From Novosphingobium silvae (GTDB taxonomy: Bacteria; Pseudomonadota; Alphaproteobacteria; Sphingomonadales; Sphingomonadaceae): a stretch of 64,000 nucleotides of DNA. The position numbers and the translations under genes are program-made. This document shows positions 1 through 8,139 of the stretch, in pieces; position 1 is the first letter of the stretch; each line of letters begins with the position of its first letter. The stretch spans positions 268,907-332,906 of the forward strand of contig NZ_WVTD01000003.1 in the NCBI RefSeq assembly GCF_009856825.1, given 5' to 3'. Under the pieces are notes generated by a model, which ran no database searches, had not been told where the DNA came from, and saw only the letters and a list, made by a program, of their open reading frames with translations.

Positions 1-340
1 CGCCGGAAGCGATTACCACGATGGGCTCGACATCACCGCGCCGCGCGGAACAATGGTGCGCGCCGCCGCCGCCGGCACCGTCGCTTTCGCGGGACCGGAA
101 AAGGAGCAGTTCGGCAACCTTGTCGTCATCGATCATGGCAACGGCTGGCACACCGCCTACGGGTTCCTCAGCCGGGTCACGGTGAAGGAAGGCGCGAAAG
201 TGGCCGCGGGCGAGCGGGTGGGCCTGGTCGGGGACACCGGCCGCGCACGGGGCGCCGAACTTCACTTTGAAGTGCGGCGCGACGGCAAGCCGGTCGATCC
301 CCTGGCGGAACTGCCCCCCGAACGCCCGAAAGCACCATGA
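1..340 (+). CDS. M23 family metallopeptidase (LytM-like), 3' part only
   Basis: The gene enters from the left edge and ends at TGA 338-340; about 112 codons are visible in the frame starting at base 2. The visible part has the LytM-type pattern HDGLDI, then AAAGTV, VIDHGNGWHT, a glycine-rich turn (VGDTGRARG) and ELHFEV. These are the second half of an M23 zinc endopeptidase or its non-catalytic relatives. Such proteins cut, or regulate the cutting of, peptidoglycan cross-bridges in the cell envelope. The N-terminal part (signal peptide, coiled coil or first metal ligand) is outside the window, so an active enzyme cannot be told from an EnvC-like activator. Confidence 0.8.
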   Translation, partial: AGSDYHDGLDITAPRGTMVRAAAAGTVAFAGPEKEQFGNLVVIDHGNGWHTAYGFLSRVTVKEGAKVAAGERVGLVGDTGRARGAELHFEVRRDGKPVDPLAELPPERPKAP

Positions 341-350
341 GCTTCCTCCG

Positions 351-1406
351 GTGAGCGCCCTCCCGCCCAAGCGGCGCTCGCGGCCTTCATTGGCCAAGCC
401 GCTGAGGCGCGCCGTCGCCCTGCCCGTCTGGGCCGACCTCGGCCTGAGGCTCGGCGCAGCCTTCGCGCTCGTCTTCATCGTCGTGCTGGTCCACTGGATC
501 GACCGGGAGGGCCTGAAGGACACGCACGACGGGGCGATCAGCTTCCTCGACGTCGTCTACTTCACGATGATCTCGATCACCACCACGGGCTTCGGGGACA
601 TCGCGCCCGTCAGCGACAAGTCGCGCCTGATCGAAGCGGTGATCGTCACGCCGATCCGCTTCGCCGTAATCTTCATCTTCGTGGGCACCGCCTACAACTT
701 CATCATCAAGCGCAGCTGGGAGACGTGGCGCATGAAGCGCATCCAGGAACGCCTTGCGGATCACATCGTCGTGCTCGGCTACGGGGTCAGCGGGTCGGAA
801 GCCGTGCAGGAACTGATCGCGCGCGGCACGCAGGCCTCGTGCATCGTCGTCGTCGATCCCTCCTCCGCGCGCCTCAGGAGGGCCGAGCAGGTGGGGTGCA
901 ACGTGCTTGAGGGAGACGCCACCCGCGACGAGACGCTGGCCGCCGTGCGGGTCGGGCTCGCGCGTTCGATCCTCATTTCGGCGGGCCGCGACGACACGAC
1001 GATCCTGATCGTGCTCACCGCGCGCCACCTTGCCCCGGGGGTCCCCATCACTGCCGTGGTACGCGCGGATGACAACGAGCTGCTGGCGCGCCAGGCGGGC
1101 GCGGACAACGTCATCAACCCGGTGCGCTTCACCGGCCTGCTGCTGGCGGGCTCGGCCGAAGGGCAGCACATCGCCGAATACATGTCGGACCTCGCCTCGG
1201 TGGGTGGCCGCGTGCAGCTGGTGGAGCGCCCCGTCAAGCCCGAGGAAGTCGGCCTGCCGCTGGAGCGGATCGGCACCGGCAAGGGGGTGCGCATCTATCG
1301 CGGCGGCCGCGCCATCGGGTTCTGGGAGCCCGAGGCCCATGTCCTCGAGGCGGGCGACGTCATCGTCGAGGTCGCCGCCTCGTGCGAGCAGGAAGCCTCA
1401 GCCTAG
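351..1406 (+). CDS. Potassium channel protein with TrkA-N (RCK) domain
   Basis: About 351 aa. A hydrophobic helix (about residues 30-48) is followed by a pore loop with the selectivity-filter motif TTTGFGD (77-83), a second helix, and a Rossmann-type RCK/TrkA-N domain starting at HIVVLGYGVSG. This is the layout of a two-TM prokaryotic K+ channel gated by a cytosolic nucleotide- or ligand-binding domain. I chose GTG 351 because the ATG at 337 is out of frame and the longer upstream reading lies in the M23 gene. It starts 10 nt after the M23 stop, so the two may be co-transcribed. The last 9 nt overlap the convergent DUF1761 gene. Confidence 0.85.
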   Translation: MSALPPKRRSRPSLAKPLRRAVALPVWADLGLRLGAAFALVFIVVLVHWIDREGLKDTHDGAISFLDVVYFTMISITTTGFGDIAPVSDKSRLIEAVIVTPIRFAVIFIFVGTAYNFIIKRSWETWRMKRIQERLADHIVVLGYGVSGSEAVQELIARGTQASCIVVVDPSSARLRRAEQVGCNVLEGDATRDETLAAVRVGLARSILISAGRDDTTILIVLTARHLAPGVPITAVVRADDNELLARQAGADNVINPVRFTGLLLAGSAEGQHIAEYMSDLASVGGRVQLVERPVKPEEVGLPLERIGTGKGVRIYRGGRAIGFWEPEAHVLEAGDVIVEVAASCEQEASA

Positions 1407-1790
1407 AAGCCAGAACACCAGGCCCATGGCAAGGTAGGCGACGAGCCAGAACAGGCAGTCCACCATGCGGCGCGCAGGCTCGCTGCGGCCGCGGACATGG
1501 GTCAGCCATACGGCCGGGACCACGAAGGCGACGGCGACACCGCCGGTCTGCATGAAGTAGAGCCAGGGCTTCACCGCCAGCGTCTCGGCGCCGATGCGGG
1601 CGAACATGTGGCCCAGCATGGCGGCGCTGATCAGGAACACCATGGCGACCACCGCATAGTTCCCCGCCCGCTGGGAATGGCCTGGGAGCAATTGCCGCCC
1701 GGTGCGGAACAGCGGTCCGTGCCAGACGATCCCGATCGCCACCGCAAGGGCAGCGGCCAGCACCACGGCCAACCAGTTCACAGGACCCAT
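1398..1790 (-). CDS. DUF1761 family membrane protein
   Basis: 130 aa with four hydrophobic segments. The N-terminal segment ([24 protein letters not shown]) followed by a short loop is typical of DUF1761 proteins, which are small inner-membrane proteins of unknown function. It converges on the K+ channel gene with a 9-nt overlap at the stop codons. Family assignment rests on the WHGPLF-type loop and the overall topology; no catalytic residues can be pointed to. Confidence 0.7.
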   Translation of the reverse strand: MGPVNWLAVVLAAALAVAIGIVWHGPLFRTGRQLLPGHSQRAGNYAVVAMVFLISAAMLGHMFARIGAETLAVKPWLYFMQTGGVAVAFVVPAVWLTHVRGRSEPARRMVDCLFWLVAYLAMGLVFWLLG

Positions 1791-1949
1791 CGCGACACCC
1801 CTTCATGTTCCAACCGGTGCATTCAACATAGGGGGTGTTGCAGGCGCCGATCCGATAGGCAAGCAAGGCTCTTGCCTGCAATCGATTCGCATCCGATTCG
1901 CTTTTTCGTGACTCCCGCGCCTAATGAGCGTATCGGGCGCGCCAATCCC

Positions 1950-3329
1950 ATGGCTATAGAACTCCCCTCCCCGCCGAAAGTCGGCATGGTCAGCCTCGGC
2001 TGCCCCAAGGCGCTCGTCGATTCCGAGCGCATCCTCACGCGCCTGCGGGCCGACGGCTACACGATGAGCGCGGATTATTCCGGCGCCGACGTGGTCCTCG
2101 TCAACACCTGCGGGTTCCTGGACTCCGCCAAGGAGGAAAGCCTCTCCGCCATCGGCGAGGCGATCGCCGAGAACGGCAGGGTCATCGTGACCGGCTGCAT
2201 GGGCAACGAGGCCGAAGTGATCCGCGCCCGGTTCCCGCAGGTCCTCGCCGTGACCGGCGCGCACCAGTACGAGGCCGTCGTGGAAGCCGTGCACGAGGCC
2301 GCCCCGCCCGAGCTGAGCCCGTATCTCGACCTCATCCCGCAAGCCTACGACGAGGCGGGAGTGAAGCTCACTCCGCGCCATTACGGGTACCTGAAGATCT
2401 CGGAAGGCTGCAACCACGCTTGCAGCTTCTGCATCATCCCTTCGCTGCGCGGCAAGCTGGCGAGCCGGCGGATCGATGCGGTGCTGCGCGAGGCGGAGAA
2501 GCTGGTCCAGGCGGGCACGCGCGAGCTTCTCGTCATCAGCCAGGACACTTCGGCCTACGGCGTCGACGTGCGGCACGAGGAGCGCATGTGGAAGGACCGG
2601 AATGTGCGCACCCACATGACCGATCTTGCCCGCGAGCTGGGCGGGCTCACCGATTCGCAGGGCCGCAAGCCCTGGGTGCGCCTGCACTACGTCTACCCCT
2701 ACCCCCACGTCGACCAGGTCATTCCGCTCATGGCCGAGGGGCTGCTGACGCCCTACCTCGACATCCCCTTCCAGCATGCGGCGCCTTCGGTGCTCAGGTC
2801 GATGAAGCGGCCCGCGAACGAAGCCAAGGTGCTCGACCGGCTTCGCAAGTGGCGCGAGATCTGCCCTGACATCGCCATCCGTTCCAGCTTCGTTGTCGGC
2901 TTCCCCGGCGAGACCGAGGCGGACTTCCAGTACCTGCTCGACTGGCTGGACGAAGCCCAGCTCGACCGCGTGGGCGCTTTCCGCTTCGAGCCTGTGGAAG
3001 GCGCATCGGCCAACCACCTTCCCGATCCGGTGCCGGAAGAGGTGAAGGAAGAGCGCTACCAGCGCATCATGGAAAAGACCGCAGCGATCAGCGCCGCCAA
3101 GCTCGCCGCCAAGGTCGGACGCGTGCTGCCCGTCATCATCGACGAAGTGGGCGAGCCCGACGAAGACGGTGACGTCGGTGCAACGGGCCGCTCCGAAGCG
3201 GATGCTCCCGAGATCGACGGAAACGTGTTCCTGCGCGATGCTGCTGGCCTGCAAGTCGGTGATATCGTTGAAGTTCTTGTAGAAGATGCGGACGAGCACG
3301 ACCTTTTTGGCGCCGTTCTGCAAAGTTGA
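1950..3329 (+). CDS. rimO: Ribosomal protein uS12 methylthiotransferase RimO
   Basis: 459 aa. It has the three-domain methylthiotransferase layout: an N-terminal UPF0004 domain with [12 protein letters not shown] and the other cluster cysteines (VNTCGF, VTGCMGN), a radical-SAM domain with CNHACSFC (C154, C158, C161), and a C-terminal TRAM-like domain. RimO methylthiolates an aspartate of ribosomal protein S12 using SAM and two Fe-S clusters. The sequence around the first cysteine and the lack of a tRNA-type TRAM tail favour RimO over MiaB. ATG 1950 starts just before the conserved domain; a longer open frame upstream is an antisense shadow. The small-RNA region lies downstream. Confidence 0.95.
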   Translation: MAIELPSPPKVGMVSLGCPKALVDSERILTRLRADGYTMSADYSGADVVLVNTCGFLDSAKEESLSAIGEAIAENGRVIVTGCMGNEAEVIRARFPQVLAVTGAHQYEAVVEAVHEAAPPELSPYLDLIPQAYDEAGVKLTPRHYGYLKISEGCNHACSFCIIPSLRGKLASRRIDAVLREAEKLVQAGTRELLVISQDTSAYGVDVRHEERMWKDRNVRTHMTDLARELGGLTDSQGRKPWVRLHYVYPYPHVDQVIPLMAEGLLTPYLDIPFQHAAPSVLRSMKRPANEAKVLDRLRKWREICPDIAIRSSFVVGFPGETEADFQYLLDWLDEAQLDRVGAFRFEPVEGASANHLPDPVPEEVKEERYQRIMEKTAAISAAKLAAKVGRVLPVIIDEVGEPDEDGDVGATGRSEADAPEIDGNVFLRDAAGLQVGDIVEVLVEDADEHDLFGAVLQS

Positions 3330-3389
3330 CGCACAGCGCACGGACCACGACTGTTGCATGACGTGCAACTGACGTAATGGTTTTCGCGT

Positions 3390-3418
3390 TTGCCGGAATC
3401 GGCCTCTGGCGGCATATG
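3390..3418 (+). promoter_or_regulatory. Promoter of small RNA copy 1
   Basis: -35 TTGCCG (3390-3395), 17-bp spacer, -10 CATATG (3413-3418). Copy 2 has the same spacing and a nearly identical -10 (CATAAG). Transcription should start at about 3424 on the GGG run. The hexamers depart from the vegetative consensus, so a heat-shock-type sigma factor is possible; this is inference. Confidence 0.55.
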
Positions 3419-3423
3419 GAGCG

Positions 3424-3486
3424 GGCCTTTCAGGCATCCTCTCCCAAAACTTTCATAGGGCTGGTCTTCGGACCGGCCCTTTTTTT
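3424..3486 (+). ncRNA. Candidate trans-acting small RNA, copy 1
   Basis: Predicted transcript of about 60-65 nt. It opens with a small hairpin (GCCT-TTC-AGGC), continues with a single-stranded linker containing ATCCTCTCCC, and ends in a strong intrinsic terminator. A 31-nt core (3422-3452) is identical to the one at 4227-4257. The linker carries an anti-Shine-Dalgarno motif like those of the CcsR/cuckoo-type sRNAs of other alphaproteobacteria, which act by base pairing with mRNA leaders. The homology to that class is by motif only. No ORF of useful length is present. Confidence 0.6.
3458..3486 (+). terminator. Rho-independent terminator of small RNA copy 1
   Basis: Stem GGGCTGGTC (3458-3466), loop TTCG, stem GACCGGCCC (3471-3479), followed by seven T. 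There is one G-T wobble pair. A textbook UUCG-capped intrinsic terminator that could also stop read-through from rimO. Confidence 0.9.
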
Positions 3487-3608
3487 GGCCATTTTCGGCA
3501 GGTGCTCGTAGCTGGCAGGCCATTCTCCGCGGGCTCCTTTGCCTCTGGCGTGGGAGCGCGATCATGCCGGGATGCCGGTGGGCCCCTCGTCGCCATGCTG
3601 GCCGCCAG

Positions 3609-3637
3609 CTTGACTTTCCGAACCATATAGGTTATAC
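3609..3637 (+). promoter_or_regulatory. Strong promoter with AACC-N5-GGTT inverted repeat, copy 1
   Basis: -35 TTGACT (3610-3615; CTTGAC at 3609 gives a 17-bp spacer) and -10 TTATAC (3632-3637). The spacer contains AACC-ATATA-GGTT, an inverted repeat that runs into the -10 box. The 40 bp from CTTGAC through GCATC match 41083-41122 at about four of five positions. The arrangement suggests a protein-binding site placed between the promoter hexamers. Confidence 0.6.
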
Positions 3638-3643
3638 GCTCCG

Positions 3644-4030
3644 GCATCCGCTCCCTGAGGTACACAGGGCAAGCGGATCATCGGGCCGGCGCCGGGGGCA
3701 TGAAAGCCCACCTGTGCCCGCACCGGAAGGGTTCACGAGCCGTCCTTCGAGGCGGCAGGGTCCAGGGCAAACGGCGCGGCTCCCGATAAGAGAGCGCTTC
3801 CCCCGGGACCTGTGGAGCCGGCACCTTATCGCGAGCCCGCGTGCCGGATCCGAGCCACTTTCGCTGAGGGTCGAGCTGGACTGTTCCTGTGCTTTCCAGC
3901 CGTTCGCAAGGCGCACACGCTTCGGCGACCCCCAAACCGGGCCGCCCCCGAACGCCGGCCCGATACCCGTCAAGGGTACCAACGCCAAAGCGCTCTCCTC
4001 CCCGGCATAAGGCCCGCACTCGCCAGCGGG
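3644..4030 (+). ncRNA. Candidate structured RNA of about 390 nt, paralogue of the 41.1 kb locus
   Basis: The region behind the promoter at 3609 holds no ORF that looks like protein. It begins with a hairpin (ATCCGCTCCCTG pairing with CAGGG-CA-AGCGGAT), then GGGCCGG, and ends in a hairpin CCCGC-N8-GCGGG (4013-4030). The locus at 41118-41488 shares the promoter, the GCAAGCGG and GGGCCGG elements, the final hairpin and nearly the same length. I looked for the hallmarks of RNase P RNA, tmRNA, SRP RNA and tRNA and did not find them. It could also be a long leader or a small-peptide mRNA. Confidence 0.4.
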
Positions 4031-4194
4031 AATATTCGCGCGTCCGCTGCAATCGCCATCACGATGGCTCGTCAGGGGTTCTCGCAGGCTACTTGCGACC
4101 TGCTCAAACAGCGAAATTACGCCGGTTGCGATGACAGGCCGCGCCATTCGCGCCCTAGATGCATTCCTTGCAACTTTGCCCAATCTTTTCGCAT

Positions 4195-4223
4195 TTGCAG
4201 CAAAGCACCGATTTCGACATAAG
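4195..4223 (+). promoter_or_regulatory. Promoter of small RNA copy 2
   Basis: -35 TTGCAG (4195-4200), 17-bp spacer, -10 CATAAG (4218-4223), same geometry as copy 1. The start is expected at the GGG run near 4228. Confidence 0.55.
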
Positions 4224-4227
4224 GATC

Positions 4228-4293
4228 GGGCCTTTCAGGCATCCTCTCCCAAAACTTATACAGGGCTGGTCCTCGGACCGGCCCTTTCTTTTT
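4228..4293 (+). ncRNA. Candidate trans-acting small RNA, copy 2
   Basis: Second copy of the small RNA at 3424. The 31-nt core 4227-4257 is identical, including the CCTCTCCC anti-Shine-Dalgarno stretch between the 5' hairpin and the terminator. The copies differ mainly in the four bases before the terminator stem, the loop and the T tract. Retention of separate promoters and terminators with an unchanged core suggests both are functional. The gene downstream (4382) starts about 90 nt after the terminator. Confidence 0.6.
4263..4293 (+). terminator. Rho-independent terminator of small RNA copy 2
   Basis: GGGCTGGTC (4263-4271), loop CTCG, GACCGGCCC (4276-4284), then TTTCTTTTT. Same stem as copy 1 with one loop change. 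Confidence 0.9.
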
Positions 4294-4381
4294 GCCGTCG
4301 ATGGGCGGCGCGAACAGGCACGCGTCACTTGGCTCGTGGGTGGGCTGGCGAACTTCGTACAATTGTCCTAGCGGTGAGCCC

Positions 4382-5143
4382 ATGGCCACCGCAGCGCGAA
4401 TCTTCACTGCCGCCCTTGTCGTCATCGGCGACGAGATCCTGTCCGGGCGCACGCACGACAAGAACATCGCCCAAATTGCAGCCTGGCTGCAGGTGCAGGG
4501 CATCCGCCTCAAGGAAGTCCGCGTCGTGGCAGACGACACTGCCGCCATTGTCGAGGCGGTGAACCTGCTGCGCGCGCGCAACGATTATCTCTTCACTACC
4601 GGCGGGATCGGCCCGACGCATGACGACATCACCGTCGATGCCATCGCGCAGGCGGTCGGCGTCCCGGTGGTGGTCCACCCCGAAGCGCAGGCGATCCTGG
4701 AGGATTACTACGAAACCCGAGGCGGACTGACCGAGGCGCGCCTGCGCATGGCCCGCACGCCCGAGGGCGCCGCTCTCATCCCCAACCGTTATAACGGCGC
4801 GCCTGGCATCCGCTGGGGCAACGTGTTCATCATGGCCGGCGTGCCCAGCATCACCGCAGGCATGCTGGATGCGCTCTCCGGCCAGCTCGAGGGCGGCGCG
4901 CCGCTCCTGTCCGAGACGATCGGTTGCTGGGTCGGCGAGAGCGAAGTGGCCGATCTCCTGCGCCGCACGGAAAAGGCCTTCGAGACCTGCCAGATCGGCT
5001 CCTATCCCTTTTGGGGCGAGGGGCGTACCGGCGCCAACTTCGTCATCCGCTCGGTCGATGCGCAGGACCTTGCCGCCTGCGTCCGGGCGCTGAGCGAAGG
5101 GCTCGCCGCGATGGACCGTCCGGCGGTGCCGGGTGGCATCTGA
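4382..5143 (+). CDS. CinA-like molybdopterin-binding domain protein
   Basis: 253 aa. It carries a MoCF-biosynthesis/CinA N-terminal domain: ALVVIGDEILSGRTHDKN at the start, then FTTGGIGPTHDDITVDAIA and GAPGIRWGNVFIMAGVPS. There is no C-terminal CinA amidase domain, so it is the short form found in many alphaproteobacteria. Family members bind or modify nucleotide or pterin cofactors; the substrate here is unknown. ATG 4382 lies directly before the conserved domain. The 3' end overlaps the next gene by 11 nt, implying translational coupling. Confidence 0.85.
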   Translation: MATAARIFTAALVVIGDEILSGRTHDKNIAQIAAWLQVQGIRLKEVRVVADDTAAIVEAVNLLRARNDYLFTTGGIGPTHDDITVDAIAQAVGVPVVVHPEAQAILEDYYETRGGLTEARLRMARTPEGAALIPNRYNGAPGIRWGNVFIMAGVPSITAGMLDALSGQLEGGAPLLSETIGCWVGESEVADLLRRTEKAFETCQIGSYPFWGEGRTGANFVIRSVDAQDLAACVRALSEGLAAMDRPAVPGGI

Positions 5144-5723
5144 GCTTATCGCAGCTTTCGCGCTGATGGCCTCTCCCGCAGTTCCCGCCCCGGCGCCCGT
5201 GCCGACCCTCGCTCAGTTCGAGGCAGTCCTGCGCCGTCACGATAGCGCCACCCTTGCCCTCGAGGAATGGTGCGCCCTGCGGCAGATCGCACGCCCCGCC
5301 GCCGTCACCGCCCGCGTCCTCGCTCCTGCCGAGGCTCCTACCCGCCTTCCCACAGCTCCCGGCCCCCACCATGATCCGGCGCGCAAACTCGAGCTGAAAG
5401 ACGGCGAAGCAGTCACCTTGCGCAACGTCAGCCTGAGTTGCGGCGGGACGGTGCTGTCCGTGGCGTGGAACTGGTACGTGCCCGCGCGCCTCTCTCGCGA
5501 AATGAACGAGGCCCTGCGATCGAGCCAGGCGCCGTTCGGCAAGGTCGTCGCCCCCCTCGGCTTCCGCCGTCGCCCGCTGTCGATCGTGGCAGGGCCTGCC
5601 CGCGGTTGCCCCGCCGACACGATTTCGACGCACGAGGCCATGCTCGTGCTGCCGGACGGAACGCCGCTGGCCTATCTGGTAGAGTGCTACACCGCCGCGA
5701 ACCTGGAGCCCCTGCCCCGGTAA
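5133..5723 (+). CDS. Secreted protein resembling chorismate lyase (UbiC-like)
   Basis: 196 aa. GTG 5133 overlaps the previous stop and gives a plausible signal peptide (LIAAFALMASPAVPA). The central part, VTLRNVSLSCGGTVLSVAW then a short WYVPARL segment and APFGKVVAPLGFRRRPL, follows the UbiC order of a strand with (L/R)-x-V-x-L, a WxxxR/VP turn, a PLG/PFG turn and a conserved arginine. This is pattern matching by eye; the signal peptide is unusual for an enzyme of ubiquinone synthesis. It may be a periplasmic UbiC-fold protein with another role. Confidence 0.5.
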   Translation: MASELIAAFALMASPAVPAPAPVPTLAQFEAVLRRHDSATLALEEWCALRQIARPAAVTARVLAPAEAPTRLPTAPGPHHDPARKLELKDGEAVTLRNVSLSCGGTVLSVAWNWYVPARLSREMNEALRSSQAPFGKVVAPLGFRRRPLSIVAGPARGCPADTISTHEAMLVLPDGTPLAYLVECYTAANLEPLPR

Positions 5724-5776
5724 ATCGCGCTGACCGACACCCAGGGCCTCTGCCGCAGATGCCGATCCGGGTGGCC

Positions 5777-6625
5777 CTAGGCCGCGACGGCCTCGGTCCC
5801 GGCGATCGACGTGCGGTGCATCATGCGGCCCGTGGACTTGTCGTAGGGCACTGCGCGGTGCATCGCTCCGGTGTTGTCCCAGATCACGAAGTCGCCCTGT
5901 GACCACTTGTGCCGAAGCGAGAAGGCAGGCTGCGCGGCCCATTCCTGCAGCCGGATGAGCATGGCGCGGCCCGCTGGCACCTCCATGCCGACGATGTGGT
6001 CGGCCGTGGTACCGATGACCATCGACTTGCGGCCGGACTCGTGCGTCCAGACCAGCGGATGTTCTTTCACGAGGCCGATGCCCAGCACTTTCTCGCGGTG
6101 CTTTTCGGGGATGGCGTCGGCTATGGGGGAAAGGCTGGCTCGTACCGAATGCACCGCCTTCAGCCCCTCAAGCGCGCGCTTCTCCTCCTCGGGAAGGCCT
6201 TCATAGGCGGCATAAGTGCTGGCGAACTCGGTCTCTCCGCCCCGGTCGGGCGCGATCCGGCAGGACAGCAGCGTCGCGAAGGGCGGCGGCATGTCCACGG
6301 TGATGCCGTCCATGTGCCAGAAGAAGGTGCCGAGCACATATTCGGGCTGAGGGTTGATCTTCTCGTCCAGAGTGACCTGGTAGACGTCCTCGTCGTTGGA
6401 CTGGACGTTGTTGCGCGCGGTGAGCCGCACCTTCTCGCCCATGGCGTCGGTGATCGCGAGCTGCTCCGCGTCGGTGAGGTTGGCACCAGGGAAGACAAGC
6501 ACGGTGCGCTCCTCGACCTTGGCCCGGATCGCGCGTGCCGCCTCGGGTGTGAAAAGGTCGGTACGATCGTCCCAGGCGACGCGCGAGCCGATGTGTTGCT
6601 TGATGTCTTCGAAACCCAGAGCCAT
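5777..6625 (-). CDS. TauD/TfdA family Fe(II)/2-oxoglutarate dioxygenase
   Basis: 282 aa. The facial triad is visible as HMD in FFWHMDG and the distal His in [12 protein letters not shown], followed by the 2-oxoglutarate-binding Arg in GRMMHRTS. Enzymes of this family hydroxylate small sulfonates, phenoxyacetates, carboxylates or similar molecules; the substrate cannot be read from sequence. I chose ATG 6625 because it starts the conserved region ([13 protein letters not shown]) and has GGGAGAGG 8-15 nt upstream. A GTGTAC-N9-GTACAC inverted repeat lies 34 nt upstream. The ribosome binding site is an exact complement of the anti-SD motif of the 3.4/4.2 kb small RNAs. Confidence 0.85.
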   Translation of the reverse strand: MALGFEDIKQHIGSRVAWDDRTDLFTPEAARAIRAKVEERTVLVFPGANLTDAEQLAITDAMGEKVRLTARNNVQSNDEDVYQVTLDEKINPQPEYVLGTFFWHMDGITVDMPPPFATLLSCRIAPDRGGETEFASTYAAYEGLPEEEKRALEGLKAVHSVRASLSPIADAIPEKHREKVLGIGLVKEHPLVWTHESGRKSMVIGTTADHIVGMEVPAGRAMLIRLQEWAAQPAFSLRHKWSQGDFVIWDNTGAMHRAVPYDKSTGRMMHRTSIAGTEAVAA

Positions 6626-6658
6626 GTGGCCGCCTCTCCCGGAGGTGTTGCTGAACAT

Positions 6659-6679
6659 GTGTACAGTGCAGACGTACAC
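6659..6679. promoter_or_regulatory. Candidate operator, GTGTAC-N9-GTACAC
   Basis: Perfect 6-bp inverted repeat (6659-6664 and 6674-6679) in the leader/promoter region of the TauD-type gene, 34 bp upstream of its start. Spacing and symmetry fit a dimeric repressor such as a TetR or GntR protein. No such regulator is encoded next to it. Confidence 0.45.
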
Positions 6680-6754
6680 CGGAACACGACGCCCGTAAAT
6701 GGGCCTGCCCACATCGCGGGAACACACCGCCGGGGCGGGCGCCGCGCTCATACG

Positions 6755-6784
6755 AAAAGGGCCGGAAGGTTTCCCCTCCGGCCC
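6755..6784 (-). terminator. Rho-independent terminator after rplA
   Basis: Read on the minus strand: GGGCCGGA, a loop with an inner AGG/CCT pairing, TCCGGCCC, then TTTTC. It lies 27 nt beyond the rplA stop and closes the rplK-rplA transcript. Confidence 0.8.
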
Positions 6785-6810
6785 CGATCTCGTTCAACCG
6801 TCCTGAAGGA

Positions 6811-7512
6811 TCAGGCGCCGGTGACTTCCGTGGTGTCGATCTTCAGGCCCGGGCCCATCGACGAGGACATCGAGACCTTGCGGACATACTTGCCCTTGGC
6901 GCCCGACGGCTTTGCCTTGACGATCGCATCGACGAATGCGGTGAAGTTCTTCTGCAGGTCCTCGTCCGAGAACGACATCTTGCCGATGCCGGCGTGGATG
7001 ATGCCCTGCTTTTCGACGCGGAACTCGATCTGGCCGCCCTTGGCGTCCTTCACGGCCTGCGTCACGTTGGGGGTGACGGTGCCCAGCTTCGGGTTCGGCA
7101 TCAGGCCCTTGGGACCCAGCAGCTTGCCGAGGCGGCCGACGACGCCCATCATGTCCGGGGTGGCGATGATGCGGTCGTAGTCGAGGTTGCCGGCCTGCAT
7201 GTCTTCCATGAGGTCTTCCGCACCGACCTTGTCGGCACCGGCGGCGAGAGCCTCGGCGGCCTTGTCACCCTTGGCGAACACGGCGACGCGCACTTCCTTG
7301 CCGGTTCCGGCGGGAAGCGAGACCATGCCGCGGACCATCTGGTCGGCGTGGCGCGGATCGACGCCCAGGTTCAGCGCGACCTCGATGGTCTCGTCGAACT
7401 TGGTGGTCTTGAGGTCACGAAGGGCCTGCAGCGCTTCGCCCACGGCGTAGAGCTTGGTGTTGTCGCCCAGCTTCTCGTTCAGCGACTTCTGCTTCTTGGT
7501 CGTCTTGGCCAT
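6811..7512 (-). CDS. rplA: 50S ribosomal protein L1
   Basis: 233 aa, the usual length of bacterial L1. Recognised from the N-terminal [19 protein letters not shown] region and the core [20 protein letters not shown]1 binds 23S rRNA in the mobile stalk and represses its own operon. It follows rplK with a gap of 4 nt. In most bacteria rplJ-rplL-rpoBC follow; here the transcript ends at a terminator and a dioxygenase gene comes next. Confidence 0.98.
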   Translation of the reverse strand: MAKTTKKQKSLNEKLGDNTKLYAVGEALQALRDLKTTKFDETIEVALNLGVDPRHADQMVRGMVSLPAGTGKEVRVAVFAKGDKAAEALAAGADKVGAEDLMEDMQAGNLDYDRIIATPDMMGVVGRLGKLLGPKGLMPNPKLGTVTPNVTQAVKDAKGGQIEFRVEKQGIIHAGIGKMSFSDEDLQKNFTAFVDAIVKAKPSGAKGKYVRKVSMSSSMGPGLKIDTTEVTGA

Positions 7513-7516
7513 GTTC

Positions 7517-7948
7517 TCAGCCCTCCACCACTTCGAGGCCCATCGCGCGAGCGGAGCCTTCGATGATCTTCGTTGCCGCTTCAATGTCGTTGGCATTGAG
7601 GTCGGGCATCTTGACCTGGGCGATCTCGGACAGCTGCGAGCGCTTGATCGTTCCGGCAGAAACCTTGCCCGGCTCCTTCGAACCCGACTTGAGACCGGCA
7701 GCCTTCTTGATCAGGAAGGTGGCGGGCGGCGTCTTGGTGACGAAGGTGAAGCTGCGGTCGGCGTAGACGGTGATGATGGTCGGGATCGGCATGCCGTTCT
7801 CGAGCTCCTGCGTCGACGCGTTGAACGCCTTGCAGAATTCCATGATGTTCACGCCGCGCTGACCCAGCGCCGGACCGATCGGCGGCGAGGGGTTGGCCTT
7901 GCCGGCCGGCACCTGCAGCTTGATGTAACCAGTAATCTTCTTGGCCAT
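7517..7948 (-). CDS. rplK: 50S ribosomal protein L11
   Basis: 143 aa, full length. The N-terminal [20 protein letters not shown] and the thiostrepton-loop region [19 protein letters not shown] identify L11, which binds the GTPase centre of 23S rRNA and is needed for RelA-type stringent signalling. The start ATG 7948 has AGGAGTGG just upstream. It is first of the rplK-rplA pair and is separated from secE-nusG by a foreign-looking acyltransferase gene. Confidence 0.98.
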   Translation of the reverse strand: MAKKITGYIKLQVPAGKANPSPPIGPALGQRGVNIMEFCKAFNASTQELENGMPIPTIITVYADRSFTFVTKTPPATFLIKKAAGLKSGSKEPGKVSAGTIKRSQLSEIAQVKMPDLNANDIEAATKIIEGSARAMGLEVVEG

Positions 7949-8139
7949 GGGGCCACTCCTTTTCACACTGTCGCGCCGGGCGATGGAACTACCGGACCGA
8001 CGCTCATGTCTAGCGGTCAACGGGCTGCAAGAGCCCTCCCGCAGGGAATCGAACGGGCCGAAAGCCAGTCCGAAGGGGGCGCCCCTATAGGAAAGCGCCG
8101 CAAAAGGGAAGCGCGTTTCGCAAGGCCGTCAGGGAGCCC

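Noticed and set aside
3700..3789. 29-codon ORF beginning MKAHLCPHRKGSRAV inside the 3.6 kb RNA region
   Set aside because: It has a GGGGG run before the ATG, but its counterpart at 41.2 kb (MRVCPQGRRHGMRAL) aligns only weakly, so coding cannot be supported; kept as an alternative for the RNA loci.
3609..4030. RNase P RNA, tmRNA or SRP RNA at the 390-nt loci
   Set aside because: The conserved blocks of these RNAs (GAGGAAAGTCCGGGC, the tag-peptide region, GGAAGGGAGCAGCC) are absent.
3632..4183. 183-codon minus-strand frame in the noncoding region
   Set aside because: Low-complexity composition, no domain; crosses the promoter-like element and the final hairpin.
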